Origin: Rugalucina vietnamica
Taxonomy: Eukaryota; Mollusca; Bivalvia; Lucinida; Lucinidae
Direction of reading: 5' to 3'
Length of the DNA stretch: 64,000 bases
Assembly (NCBI GenBank): GCA_964017185.1
Contig: OZ024869.1
Coordinates: 59,112,761-59,176,760, forward strand
Numbering within the stretch: position 1 is the first letter of the stretch; every line of letters begins with the position of its first letter. The position numbers and the translations under genes are program-made. Below, in pieces: positions 41,610 to 52,690 of this stretch. The notes below the pieces were generated by a model. It did not search any database. It was not told the origin of the DNA and saw only the letters and a program-made list of their open reading frames with translations.

Positions 41610-43800
41610 AAAATAAATAGTATTGTTGATAGTTTACAACCCTGTCTTGTTCCAATGTTACATTTAAAATCAGCTGTACATTTATTATCTTCTACTTTAA
41701 CACATGTGCATAAGGAACTATACATAGATATCAACAAATTAAGAAATTTTCCGTGAACACCTTTACGAATCAATGAGTTAATTAGTTCTACATGGTTTAC
41801 TCTAAAAAAAGCTTTCGAAATATCTACAAATAAACAATAAAATCTACCACCTTTCTTACTTAAATACTTTTGCCCCATAGACATAAGAGTAAATATATTA
41901 TCAATTGTACTGTAACCTTGCCTAAATCCAGCTTGTGATTCATCAATTTTTGAATTTTCCTCAGCCCATGAATATAACCTATCATACATAATTCCTGTTA
42001 ATACCTTATTCAAAATGTCAATCAAAGAAATGCCTCTAAAATTATTTGGGTCGTTCGTAGACTCAGACTTGTGAATCGGGACTAATATACTGCTGGCCCA
42101 GTTTTTTGGATAACGTCCAGTATTAAATATTTCGTTAAATAGAACAAGCAAAATTTCAGATATATCATTCATAGTATTGAACACCATTTCTGGGAGAATA
42201 CCATCTGGCCCGCCCGATTTGCCCTGTTTTAGATTTCGAATACTTTTTCGAATTTCAGAAATAGTGAATGGTGAGTTAAAAACCTCATTATAATTCCCAT
42301 CTATAGTGTAATTCCCATCTATAGTGTGTACTTGTATATTTTCGTTCAGATTGCCTAAATTGTCCGTATACAATAATTTCGTAAAATGTTCGACCCACTG
42401 ACCTGGTTGAATATGATTTATTTGAGGCGCTTTATATCGAAACTTTTTGACTGTTTTCCAGAATAAATTACTATTCTTTCTTGATTCAATAAGTTCTTCC
42501 CTGTTTTGCCTTTGATAGTCAGATTTCTTTTGCTTGCATGTGTCTTTAAATTTGGTTCTTAATTCTTTGTACTTATTTAAGTTTTCTGTTGTATTGCTTT
42601 GTCTAAAGAATCGTAAAGCTTTATATTTTTGTTTTTTAATTTGCTCACATTGGTTATCCCACCAGGGTTCATGTTTATTGGAATTTTGTTTTTGTTTTGG
42701 TTTCATACATTCAGCTGCCCGTTGGTATACAGAAACTATACAGTCTAAACAATCATCAACGCTTATTCTTATTTTATCAATAATACTCTGCCTCAATTCT
42801 TGAAATAAAGCATTAAAATTTTGCATAAATGTATTTTTTCTAATTTCTTTCCATTTAAATTGTGTAAATTCCTGCAGTAACACGTTATTCGTGGTTAATT
42901 TTTCTTCTCTTCTTTTAAATTTCATAGAACATGCTAGTGGAAAATGAACCGAGTCGCTATAATTACAGACTTCAAAGTCACATATATACTGAAACAAATT
43001 GCTGGACGCTATAAAATAATCGACAATACTTGACCCCTCATTGGCAACACAAGTTATTTCCCCTTCTTTATCACCCGGAAATCTACCGTTTAAGATATGT
43101 ATACCATAAATTTTACATAATTCAATCAAGGATATGCCAAAATTATTTGTACGTACATCTTTTGTGTTTCGCTCTATATCGAAATTATCTGACTCGTATA
43201 CTCCATTATCATCAAATATGAAATCAATATTGTCGTTATCCAATAAGCCCTGTAGATAACCACATCTTGCGTGAAAATCGCCTGCTAACATAAGACTAGC
43301 ATCAGGAAATTTTTGAATGATTTGTAATAATTTATTTTCTAATATTTCTATACCATTTAACCCTGATTCATCACTATGGATAGGAGAACCTTCTGGTGAA
43401 ACATACAAAAAACATAGTATAATATCTTTGTCAATATTCAAAAATGAGCCTTTTAAGAGCAAAACAACACAATCTTCAAGTTCACTGAAAACTCTTTCGA
43501 CAAAACCCCCTTAATGCATATTTGACAAAAACAGCCACACCCCCTGAGTTTCGACCTTTCTTAAAGCGTTTCTTGCGGATCTTATTGAAACATTTATATC
43601 CATTTATAAACGCATCAAATTCTGAAGTGCATTTACTCCAAGTCTCACAAAACCCAAATATGTCAAACTCTTTGATAAGCTCTTTAAATTGAACAGACGA
43701 TTCATATTTCAGCAGACCTTCTATGTTCCAGCAAGCTAAATTTAAATTTAAATCTTGTAGTCCTGGGTTCGTAGAGTTCGGTTTTAAATTATTAATATGT
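41610..43800 (-). pseudogene. LINE F endonuclease and first half of RT
   Basis: From 43462: 'DIILCFLYVSPEGSPIHSDES', 'LMLAGDFHARCGYLQGLL' (GDF-H-AR in place of GDFNAR), 'SSIVDYFIASSNLF', 'YSDSVHFPLACSMKF' (the expected SDH reads SDSVHF). Then a linker and RT blocks 'GKSGGPDGILPEMVFN', 'NNFRGISLIDILNKVL', 'ESQAGFRQGYSTIDNIFTL', 'LFVDISKAFFRVNH', 'GTRQGCKLSTILF'. The N-terminal endonuclease part (43510-43800) is in another frame. It is cut by LINE E at 41609. Confidence 0.85.
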
Positions 43801-43835
43801 GTAGTTGCCCTATGTATAGGACGTCGGCCTCCTTC

Positions 43836-44519
43836 CTATTTGCGTATCAAGACAATGTCCTCTAAAGTAGAGTCATATTCATACACTTCTTCCTCTATGA
43901 TCAGTTTATCGTACTTTAAGTATGCTTTCAGTGCGTCACGTAAATATTTTCTCAAATGATATCTCGCTTTCATAACGCGACTCGGGAAATCCTCGCTCAC
44001 AGTGATGTCTTTGCGGAATGACATGTCAGCTTCGTAATCAGCATCTTCGTCGGGGCCATTTTGAGCATTTTCGCGTTCTGCTTCGCGTTCGTTGAGAAGT
44101 TTTCTCTTTTCTCTATATGATTTTAGAATTTTTTCTTTGTCTTTGAAGAAAGAGAATTTCACAATAACCGGTCTTGGTTTCTCTGTTCCTTGTAGCCTAT
44201 GTGCACGTTCGATGCTAATAGACGTGGGATTTAGTTCCAGATCTTTACCGATATATTCTTTAACTTTTTCTTCCGTCTCTTCCCACGTTTCATTTCTGTC
44301 TTCCGGGATCCCATGAAATCGCAGATTTTCTCGCCGTGATTGAGCCTCCAATTTTTCCCGTTTCTCTTCACTGCTCTTTAAGTGTAATTCTAATTTTTCT
44401 ACCCTATCATTCAAACTTTTCACATTTTGATTAATGTCTGCTTGACTATCAATTAGCCTTTGATTCGACTCTTTCACCTTCTTTAACGATTTTTCAAACT
44501 CAGAGAATCTTGTTTCCAT
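43836..44519 (-). CDS. LINE F ORF1, coiled coil and RRM-like domains
   Basis: 227 residues starting METRFSEFEKSLKK. A coiled coil (about 1-60) leads to 'AQSRRENLRFHGIPEDRNE', 'ISIERAHRLQGTEKPRPVIV', 'FFKDKEKILKSYREKR' and a C-terminal 'VSEDFPSRVMKARYHL' domain. It is equivalent to LINE E ORF1. Upstream sequence encodes the leader in another frame, so the ATG may be internal to a longer original ORF1. Confidence 0.8.
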   Translation of the reverse strand: METRFSEFEKSLKKVKESNQRLIDSQADINQNVKSLNDRVEKLELHLKSSEEKREKLEAQSRRENLRFHGIPEDRNETWEETEEKVKEYIGKDLELNPTSISIERAHRLQGTEKPRPVIVKFSFFKDKEKILKSYREKRKLLNEREAERENAQNGPDEDADYEADMSFRKDITVSEDFPSRVMKARYHLRKYLRDALKAYLKYDKLIIEEEVYEYDSTLEDIVLIRK

Positions 44520-44731
44520 ATTCTGAACAGTCCCTGTACGGAAAGCATAATAGTTTTAAGTTCAGAGAATCCCATGTCAGTCCCGAAATGTGTCGTCTGG
44601 CCACTCATTGGCATACCTTGCATAGGTGACTGAAAGCGCGATGGTCCGAATAAACCAGGGCTCGAACTTTGGTGTGAAAGATAAGTGTCTATAGGGGGTT
44701 GCGTATAGCTACTAGCAAGGGGTGATCTAGG

Positions 44732-45073
44732 TTATGCCTGCGCCTGACGTGGGCTAGGAACATTCACGTGTGGACTGGGCTGCGTAGTAGCCGAATTGCT
44801 CCGTAATAATCTAGGTGGTACTTCATGTGAATCCCCGCGTCCGCGACCTTTGCTGCTGCTACTACCGGTGGCTCCCCCTTTTCCGAGCGTCCCGGGCCCG
44901 TTCACTGGTCCGGGGTTTGTCTCAACGCCATACACAGCAAGCAGCAGGAACAATAATGTTCTTATATACAAAGACATTCCCGTTATTGTCAGTACCGGTA
45001 TACGTGAATGACACTTTGCTGGCTGTATAAAAGTTCCGATTCTGACACGCCAAAATACAATATCAATACCCAT
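44732..45073 (-). CDS. LINE F 2A-type leader ORF
   Basis: 113 residues. An internal Met33 starts a signal-peptide-like stretch (MSLYIRTLLFLLLAVYGV) ending in ETNPGP at residues 51-56; GVETNPGP lies at 44929-44906. A Gly/Ser/Arg-rich tail runs to a TAA at 44732. The frame continues open after that stop to about 44525, where a one-base shift leads into ORF1. The most likely original structure is leader-2A-ORF1 in one frame, with 2A releasing the hydrophobic leader during translation. Confidence 0.7.
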   Translation of the reverse strand: MGIDIVFWRVRIGTFIQPAKCHSRIPVLTITGMSLYIRTLLFLLLAVYGVETNPGPVNGPGTLGKGGATGSSSSKGRGRGDSHEVPPRLLRSNSATTQPSPHVNVPSPRQAQA

Positions 45074-45524
45074 TTTGGCTTATATCCACTCTTCGGGTAC
45101 TCGTAATGCCTCCAAAATAATGTCTTATTTTTCTATATCAAGAAAAATCAATCAACACGACACTGGATGGGGCTATCAAGGGCGAATGTCCACATGATCG
45201 ATGATATGTAAAAGTATCAGCAAATTTCCCCACTGGCGCCTCTTTTAGCGCAATGCGACGTGACCCGTGTGTACATGTGTATCCTTTTCCCGACCATTAC
45301 ATGACAAAAGGCCTATCGGGCGATGGTTAGTATGGACGAAGAAAGTTATTTTAGACAGTCTGTAGAAAGTTGAATTTGACAAATGTTCATGTACTGCCTT
45401 ATCTTTCCAACATTTAACAAGAATAAGTCACTGACAGTTACTATTTTGTATTATTTCCAGATATTTTTTCCAACCGTCTCAAATTTGCAATCTAAACACT
45501 AGCGCACTCGATTAATCATTACGT

Positions 45525-46864
45525 ATATAACAAAAGCATTTGATAGGGTTTGGCACAGGGGGTTATTACATAAGTTATATTCTATTGGTATATCTGGTCA
45601 TCTATTGAAATGGTTTGAAAGTTATTTATCTGATCGACAACAACGCGTAGTAATAAACGGCAAAACGTCAAGTTATATGAAAATACTTGCTGGTGTGCCC
45701 CAAGGTTCCATTTTAGGGCCATTGTTATTCCTGATTTATAAAAATGACATTGTCACAGAGCTCAATTGTAGTATTAGATTATTTGCTGACGACAACAGCC
45801 TCTATATTATAGTAGAAGATCCAAATGCGTCAGCAGTCATCATTAACTCGTCTTGGAAACATACATTCGTGGGTAAAGACTGGTTAGTAGAATTTAATCC
45901 ACCTAAAACTGATTTAATGGTACTTTCTAAAAAACGATTCTAGCCATATCATCCACCTCTAATCATGAATAATGTTGTAATAAATGAAGTTGATCGCCAT
46001 CGTCATTTGGGTATAACGTTTTCGTCAGATTTAGAATGGCGTCATCATATCGCAGATATTAAAACTAAAGCCTGGCAACGTATTAATGTTCTAACAGCAT
46101 TTAAGTTTAGATTTGATAGACAATCTTTGGAACGTATGTATGTCTCATTTATTAGACCCACTCTAGAATACAGCGGAGTTGTTTGGGATAATTGTACAAA
46201 ACAGGATAAAAATCTTCTCGAAGACATACAAATTGAAGCTATGCGAATAGTTACAGGTGCCACCAAACTATGTAGCATTGATAAATTGTATATTGATACT
46301 GGTTGGGAAAAGTTGAAAGCGCGTAGGGAAAAACAAAAATTAATCATATTTTACAAAATGATAAACCGCCTCTGTCCTGATTATCTTAATCAACTAGTGC
46401 CAGACTTAGTACAGACCCGAACGCAGTATTCTCTTAGAAATTCGAACAATATGTCAACCATTCGCACAAACACAGAATTATACTATAACTCTTTTCTTCT
46501 ATCCAGTGTACGAGCCTGGAATAATCTTTCTAACGAGATCAGAACTAGTACCTCTCTCAATGAATTCAAGCGCAAGCTATCTGAAAATGTTAATAAACCC
46601 CCAAAGTATTATTATTATGGAAATAGAGTTGCCCAAATTCATCATTCTCGTCTACGCTTGGAATGCAGTGCTCTAAAACAACATCTACATAAGAAAAAAA
46701 TTGTCGACAGCCCCCTATGTACTTGTGGCATCCCTGAAACTTCTAAGCATTTTCTCTTTGACTGCCCAAACTACCAATTAATACGTACACGAACCCTTTC
46801 AGAATATCTTCACTTACCGACTAAATCTTTGCTCTTTGGTGACTCACGGCTGTCAGAGAATTAA
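45525..46864 (+). pseudogene. LINE B piece 4: RT palm, thumb and C-terminal domain
   Basis: Begins with 'KAFDRVWHRGLLHKLYSIG' directly after the target duplication, then 'LAGVPQGSILGPLLFLIY', the catalytic 'IRLFADDNSLYI' (FADD) and 'NPPKTDLMVLSKK'. One stop at 45941-45943 interrupts the frame. It continues from 45965 with 'HRHLGITFSSDLEWRHHI', 'FIRPTLEYSGVVWDNC' and a C-terminal 'CTCGIPETSKHFLFDCPNY'. Typical CR1-group RT. Confidence 0.85.
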
Positions 46865-47275
46865 AACGAGAAGATATTCGAAGCAGTTCATAAATTTATT
46901 ATTCAAAAAGTACGATTTTAAAATTACACTGCTATGATGCTGCAAAGCCTGTTGATCGCCGCATATTCCCGTCTCGTTGCTTTTTGGTCGTTGGAAGAAC
47001 TGGAAACGTACTCACTTTCAATCTATCATTTTCATTCCCACTTTCTCATTTTAGATGTATAATAACCGAGTTCGCATAATCACATCCATTTCCTACGCTT
47101 AGACGTTTAAACACTTAAGTTATTGTTGTGTCTACACTCAATAGTATTTGTACGTATCATTATCAGGAGAAGATTCATATAAGCTTCTCTGAAGCTTGTT
47201 TTCTTATCCCTATGTCATTGTTTGTTATGTATGTTTGTATTTCTTTGAATAAAATAGTGTTTAAACCAATCAATA
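46865..47275 (+). other. LINE B 3' UTR
   Basis: AT-rich sequence after the last RT codons, containing 'cccgtctcgttgctttttgg' and ending near an AATAAA ('tttgaataaaatagtgttt') around 47250. The exact end is not fixed. Confidence 0.55.
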
Positions 47276-47599
47276 ATTGACACTAAATGTCTCCAATTTA
47301 AATACCGACCAAGCAGAACCTGTCTTTCATATTACATGATTGTGTTTTTTCATGGGATGTATAGACTTATGAGACACTATAGTTTGCAAGTTGCTTTAAA
47401 AGAGAATATACATATCACGAATTTACAAAATATACACAAGATAAAACACGGAATATAGATAATTAAAAAAGAAAGAACAAAAAAGAATTTATGAAGTGTG
47501 ACAACGACTGACGAGGGTAAGCCGCGGGTACAGTGTGGCGGAAACCAATGTCCAGACAGCACTGACTCACATAGGCACTGAGGAACCACCCAGCTGAAC

Positions 47600-48360
47600 C
47601 TGTATGATGACAGTAGATGAATTGATAATGGACGGAACCATTTTTATGAGGAAAACAAGACATGTTTTCCAAAGATTTACGAATCATTTACTTTCTTGTA
47701 GATTTAAGGTAAAGAAACCTCCAATTATCATGCTTATCAGATTTATGAGTTCAACCTGTTCCCCTAGATGGCCAATGGTACAGCCCAAATATGGGTATAA
47801 AAGCGAGCGAAAATTGAGAATTGCCGTCTTGCTGCCCAGTTATTCAGACAGTGCAGATCGAAAAAAAAAACAGTAGGCAGTAGTGATTGTCAGCTGGTGA
47901 AAGCTTCGTGGCACGAACTGAAGGCAGTGTTAGGTTTCTAAGGGATCATTGCGATACCTGGAGGCCAAAGCATTGCTTAAGTTCATCATAGTGCTGAGCA
48001 CACCCGAGGCCTATACGGTTTAAAGGACCATTGCGGTACTTGAACCGGCTGGTCTCAGACAAGCTCTTGGGAAGCTCCAGAAACATATTGGCTATAGAGA
48101 GATAGCCATATAGACGTTTAGGTTTTAGGATAGCCTTGCAACTATGTTTTCTGGTGATTATTCTGTGATTCTTTTATTGCTCAATGAAATCCTAATCAAG
48201 ATTGTAGACAAAGTAGTCTGGTTTTTGTTGTACAGTAGTTATATGCATAACCAATCATTTGACAATCAGTCCTGTGAAAAATTTATATAGTGTTTTTAAT
48301 TGTTGAATTTGTGGATAGGCCGCTCGGAGCATTACCAAAACGTTACACTTAATTTAGAAC
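47600..48360 (+). promoter_or_regulatory. LTR-like promoter stretch (possible solo LTR)
   Basis: Contains GGGTATAAAAGCGAGCG near 47791 with a downstream 'tattcagacagtgcagatcg', then a G/C-richer 5'-UTR-like stretch ('ggaccattgcggtacttg') and ends near 'aaaacgttaca'. The layout resembles a Gypsy LTR with TATA box and R region. No second copy, gag or primer site is linked on this strand, so this is tentative. Confidence 0.3.
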
Positions 48361-48484
48361 TCCCTCTGTCGTTGGAAATGTACACTGATTACTGTCAACC
48401 AGTAATGTCGATGAAGTATAAATGATGTTTATTACTGTGTATCACTGTTTAATTCATTATGCATGTGTAAAATCAATCAAAGGT

Positions 48485-48665
48485 ACAAGGTGGCACATAA
48501 ACAAATCCGATTACCAGAAAACATGCAGAATACTTAAAATACTATCGCGCAAATTTTGTCCAAAAATGGGCTAATCCACTAGTGACTGCTACTTCTCTTT
48601 TTTCTGTCGTACAGTGAATCTGTAGTATAGGGTGTGTGTGTTACCGATCATTTATTGGTTTGTAT
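48485..48665 (-). repeat. Dispersed repeat, paralogue of the 11.5-11.97 kb locus without the foldback
   Basis: In reverse orientation it matches 11465-11483 ('ataaatgatcggt') joined to 11840-11965 ('ccctata...gattcactgtacgac', 'acaaaatttgcgcga'), i.e. the flanks of the foldback element but not its body. A ~25-bp extra segment sits at about 48571-48595. Confidence 0.65.
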
Positions 48666-48849
48666 GTAAACAATACCACGTGATTGTCAGTACTGTACAA
48701 AGAACATAAAGTGACCTTTGACACAACGTGTTGACAAAATCGCTTAATACATATATATCAGCCATCATGCCTAACAAAAATTAATGCTTGACGCGAATAA
48801 AATGATACCGTTTTAACAGCTTCCAGTGCGGAATGTGATTATTTTAAAA

Positions 48850-49000
48850 CTCGTGTGCATAACTAGTGGTCGTTAGTTCGATTCCGGGCTGCTCATGCCT
48901 TTATAGTGACACTATACATAAACCGATGTCCCGTCTTTATATGACCATAACTGTTGGTGGGAAAAACCGAACTATTTGTTATCGCCATGTGATTTTTTAC
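48850..49000 (+). mobile_element. Possible tRNA-SINE fragment
   Basis: A B-box-like GTTCGATTCCGGG near 48887 preceded by 'taactagtggtcgtta' and followed by SINE-like 'catgcctttatagtgac' and 'ggtgggaaaaacc'. The A box is not clear and no target duplication was seen. Confidence 0.35.
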
Positions 49001-49022
49001 ATACTGGCACATATATTGGTTT

Positions 49023-50533
49023 TTAGCTCACCTGAGCCGTCAGGCTCACAAGGTGAGCTTATAGTATACCCATGCTCCGTCGTCCGTCCGTCCGTCCGTC
49101 GTCGTCCGTCCGTCGTCCACCATTTTCAAAGATCTTCTTCTCTGAAACAGCTTGGCCAATCAAAGCCAAATTTTACATGAAGCATCTATGGGAAGGGGGA
49201 ACCAATGTGTATATAAATAATCCAGGTCACATGACCAAGATGGCCGCAATGCCCATATATGGTAAAAACCCTTCAAAAATCTTTTTCTCCGGAACCACTG
49301 GACCGATTTCAACCAAACTTGGCATGAAGCATCGATGACCCAAGCACTACAATGTGTATATAAATCATGACCTTGCGGTGACCTTGACCTATTAAACGGC
49401 AAGGTCAACATAGGTCGCCTTTGCATTTGAATGGGAAAAATTGTTAAATTGTCATTTAAAGGAAAAATCTTGCAGAAAATGAGCAGTAGGACTGAATATT
49501 AATGATTCTGAAAAAAATTGGGCACCAGGGGCTCATCCGCCCCCACCCCGGGGCAATATACATGTATATTATCATAATATTCAAACATCTTCTTCTCTGA
49601 AACCGCTTGGCCAATCAAAGCCAAATTTTACATGAAGCATCTATGGGAAGGGGGAACCAACGTGTATATAAATAATCCAGGTCACATGACAAAGATGGCC
49701 GCCATGCCCATATATGGTAAAAACCCTTCAAAAATCTTCTTCTCCGGAACCGGTTGACCGATTTCAACGAAACTTGGCATGAAGTTTTGATGACTCAAGT
49801 ACTACAATGTATATATAAATCATGACCCTGTGATGACCTTGACCTGTTTTACGGCAAGGTCAACATAGGTCGCCAATGCATTTGAATGGGGAAAACTTTT
49901 GAAATGTCATTTAAAGTGAAAGTCTTGCAGGAAATGCACAGTAGGACTGAATATTAATGATTCTGAAAAAGATTGGTCCCCAGGAGCTCATATGCCCCCA
50001 CCCTGTGACAGTATACATGTTTATTTCCATAATATTCAAACATCTCCTCTGAAACCACTTGGCCAATCAAAGCCAAATTTTATGTGAAGCATTTATAGGA
50101 TGGGGTAACCAATGTGTATATAAATGATCCAGGTCACATGACCAAGATGGCTGCCATGCCCATATATGGTAAAGACCCTTTAAAAATCTTCTCCTCCGGA
50201 ACCGGTGGACTGATTTCAATGAAACTTAGCATGAAGCATTGATGGCTAAAGTACTACAATGTGTTTATAAATCATGACCCTGTGGTGACCTTGACCTGTT
50301 TGACGACAAGGTCAACATATGTTGCCAATGCATTTGAATGGGGAAAACTGTTAACATGTCATTTAAAGGGAATAAATAAAACAGAAATTGGCAAATGGAC
50401 AGAATATTGATTATTCTGAAAACAAATGGCCAAAGGGCTTCATCTGCCCCTGCATTGGGGCTAAATACCATAATATTCAAACATGTTTATTGGCATATGT
50501 AGCAGATCTCAGGTGAGCGTTTACAGGACCATT
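49023..50533 (+). mobile_element. Complete HINE-like (Helitron-related?) element
   Basis: 1511 bp, TTAGCTCACCTGAGCC...GGACCATTGGTCCTCTGG, followed by T as in the other copies. Three internal units begin near 49125, 49580 and 50040. The GTCC-rich stretch at 49080-49120 is a short simple repeat. The 3' end abuts the gag-like ORF at 50534. No coding capacity. Confidence 0.75.
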
Positions 50534-51163
50534 GGTCCTCTGGTTCTTATACTTTTTCTGCTTTCTAGTATTTGAAGTCTCAAACTGATTAAGAAATTCC
50601 AAAGATTCTGACGATTCAGATGATTCAGAAGAGGATTCTTCAGTATCAGAAACCAGCCCTAAATTAGATAAAGTTTTATGTGCTTTCTTCTTGAGTTTTT
50701 CATTTTTTCTGAGATCTGACATAACCAGTTCTTCTTCTTTTTTCTCACCTTCTTCTTCAGCTTCTTTGACTTTCTTCTTGGTCTTGTCCAGTGTCTGCTT
50801 CAACCGCTCTAGTCTCTCCTGCTTCCCTTTTATCCTCTTTTGATGAACCAGCTCATTTAGTTGTGTCTCAGCCTCGTGAATCGAACGCTCCGTCTGGTCA
50901 ATACTCCTGTCTAACCGAGCCTCATCGTCCGAAAATGTCACTTTTTTCGGCGTGGAAGTGGCCGTAGAAGTTTTACCCTTCGCCGCTAAACGCTCCTGTA
51001 CTTGAAGGGGTGGTGGAAGAGATAAATCGTCTTTGTCAGTGGATTTACCGTCCTTTCCTGGAGATTTATCGCCCTTATTTCTCTCACTGCGCCTCAGATC
51101 TTTATCAGAGGCTTTCAGATCCTTGTCAGAGGTTTTCTCAGCCTTTTCACCAGGCGGGGCCAT
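50534..51163 (-). pseudogene. Gag-like ORF, truncated at the HINE-like element
   Basis: The ATG at 51163 opens ~210 residues before the repeat. The N-terminus is Lys/Ser/Asp-rich ('SDKDLKASDKDLRRSERNKG'), the middle is a coiled coil ('QTERSIHEAETQLNELVHQK'...), then 'VMSDLRKNEKLKKKAHKTL' and an acidic serine run ('DTEESSSESSESSES'). The DLRKNEKLKKKA block resembles N-terminal Gag segments of mollusc Gypsy-type elements as I recall them; no zinc knuckle or protease is reached. A host low-complexity protein is a possible alternative. The real frame ends at the repeat. Confidence 0.5.
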
Positions 51164-52539
51164 GATTACACAAAGAGCAGTGGGTCAAAATATGAAATAG
51201 ATAACAGAATACCTGTCTATCGTCAAAATTTCCAGTTCAATAGCTACCGTTAAGGATTTATCAATATTGACATGAGTGGGTGGGGTATGTAAAACAGAAA
51301 TCTACTGTTTTCTTGAATCTATCAATCAAATGATGATGTGTATTTATTGCTAATAGACGTCACTGATACTAGGAATGAGTCAATATAGTTATTATTTTAA
51401 AATTTTAAATATCTTGGTGTAAAATTGGAAATGTAACTGGTTTTCGTGGGACCCATTTCCTGGAAAATGGAATGCATTTGAATAAAAATTACGCAAAGCC
51501 TAAATGTCTAGGATAAATAATCTGACAAATTAAACGTTATTTTGGGGTCATGGAAATGTATTTTTCTGGGAAAAGTTAGTGTAAACATGTTTTTTCTGGA
51601 AAATTCTGAAAGTGGGTAACTTGGGGCGGATCGTGTGCGCTTATTGTTTGCTGAAAGATGACATGCCTTTTGTTTCAGGTTCTTATATGATTGAAGTCAA
51701 TGACTACATCGAAAAATCTGTCTTATTGTTTTCAAAAAGCTAAGAAAAATGGGTCCGACAACTTCAACCCGGAAGTAACTGAAAAATGACTCACTTGCTC
51801 TGAGCTGACCACTCATTCCACAATCATGTATACACAAATCCATGTATTTGCAACATATTCAATAGTCCCATGATAAAGCATGCTAAAGAATGTAGCATTG
51901 TTGACAAAATAAACAATGTTTTTTTATACAGGTAAATCTTCAATTATGTATATACAGTGACCAGCCATAAGTCCTTAAAATTTCATTAGATAACTATAAC
52001 CAACTCCAAATCAGTCGATCACTCAACGAATTCTCCAAAAAAACACACTTCTAAAGTGGTAACACATGTTTGTAAAGTTAGTAATGGAAACAGAAGAAAC
52101 CCACAGCACAATGTTTTTAAACTATAGTTACGATGTAACCACTTCGCTGGCCACAAAGGATCTCAATTATATAGATTTATAATGTCACCATATAAAGAAA
52201 TTTATAAAGCCATGCCTATAATACCAAATATGGAAAGCCTCACACGACTAATTAATAGTTAGGAAACTGTTTCATAACTACAGCATTTATACACAGATAT
52301 AAACAAGAAATAAGATAAATCATGATACGAATATTATATAGTATAGGTACCAACATGTAACATGTATAACGGAAAGCAGGGTGAGCAGCTATTGAAGTAA
52401 GGTGGTCACAGTGCTAGCTTGGACAGAAAAAGTAAAATGCAGAGGGCTAAGTGAACAGCCAAATTAAATTCGGGTGGCCACAAAGTCATGCAACATGAAA
52501 CTCATTATAAGAATAAATTGGATAAATGTGAACCACAAC
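51164..52539. other. No recognisable gene or repeat
   Basis: AT-rich. No LTR or primer site was found upstream of the gag-like ATG, and no domain-bearing ORF. Confidence 0.5.
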
Positions 52540-52690
52540 AGCAGTACCGCCTTGGAACGGTCAGTTATAAATAACTGGGGGGCTTAAACCGGTTTTACAG
52601 GATCCTAACCTCACCCTCAGCTTCTGCAGTGGTTCATAACATTTAGTAAGTTCTTCGGTCCTCGTGGAAACATACTTGTCTTGAACAAAC
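52540..52690 (-). mobile_element. Penelope-like 3' UTR remnant
   Basis: On the minus strand it reads 'ccacgaggaccgaagaac', 'aaatgttatgaaccactgca' and 'gaagctgagggtgaggtta', all present in the 3' region of the Penelope-like fragment at 6491-6990. About 150 bp, non-coding. Confidence 0.7.

Larger units (their letters stand above)
26721..45524 (-). mobile_element. LINE F, full length, split by LINE E
   Basis: A minus-strand LINE inserted in LINE B with a 9-bp target-site duplication, ATATAACAA (26712-26720 and 45525-45533). Its 5' part (45524 to ~41610: leader with 2A, ORF1, endonuclease, RT to the GTRQG block) and 3' part (~28299 to 26721: RT from 'FLNDLIDDL', C-terminal domain, 3' UTR ending in ATTGTC repeats) are separated by LINE E. 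Together they make about 5.5 kb. ORF1 carries one stop and a frameshift, and the endonuclease start is out of frame, so this copy is inactive. Confidence 0.85.
19882..47275 (+). mobile_element. CR1-like LINE (LINE B), split into four pieces by nested insertions
   Basis: One plus-strand LINE can be followed as endonuclease (19882-20206), endonuclease end plus start of RT (21861-22551), an RT segment (26536-26720) and the rest of RT plus the C-terminal domain and 3' UTR (45525-47275). The pieces total about 2.95 kb, and the protein homology runs from one to the next without loss. The gaps are occupied by a Kolobok-type transposon, LINE C, and LINE F with its own insertions. LINE B is therefore the oldest layer of this nest. 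It is 5' truncated. Confidence 0.85.
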
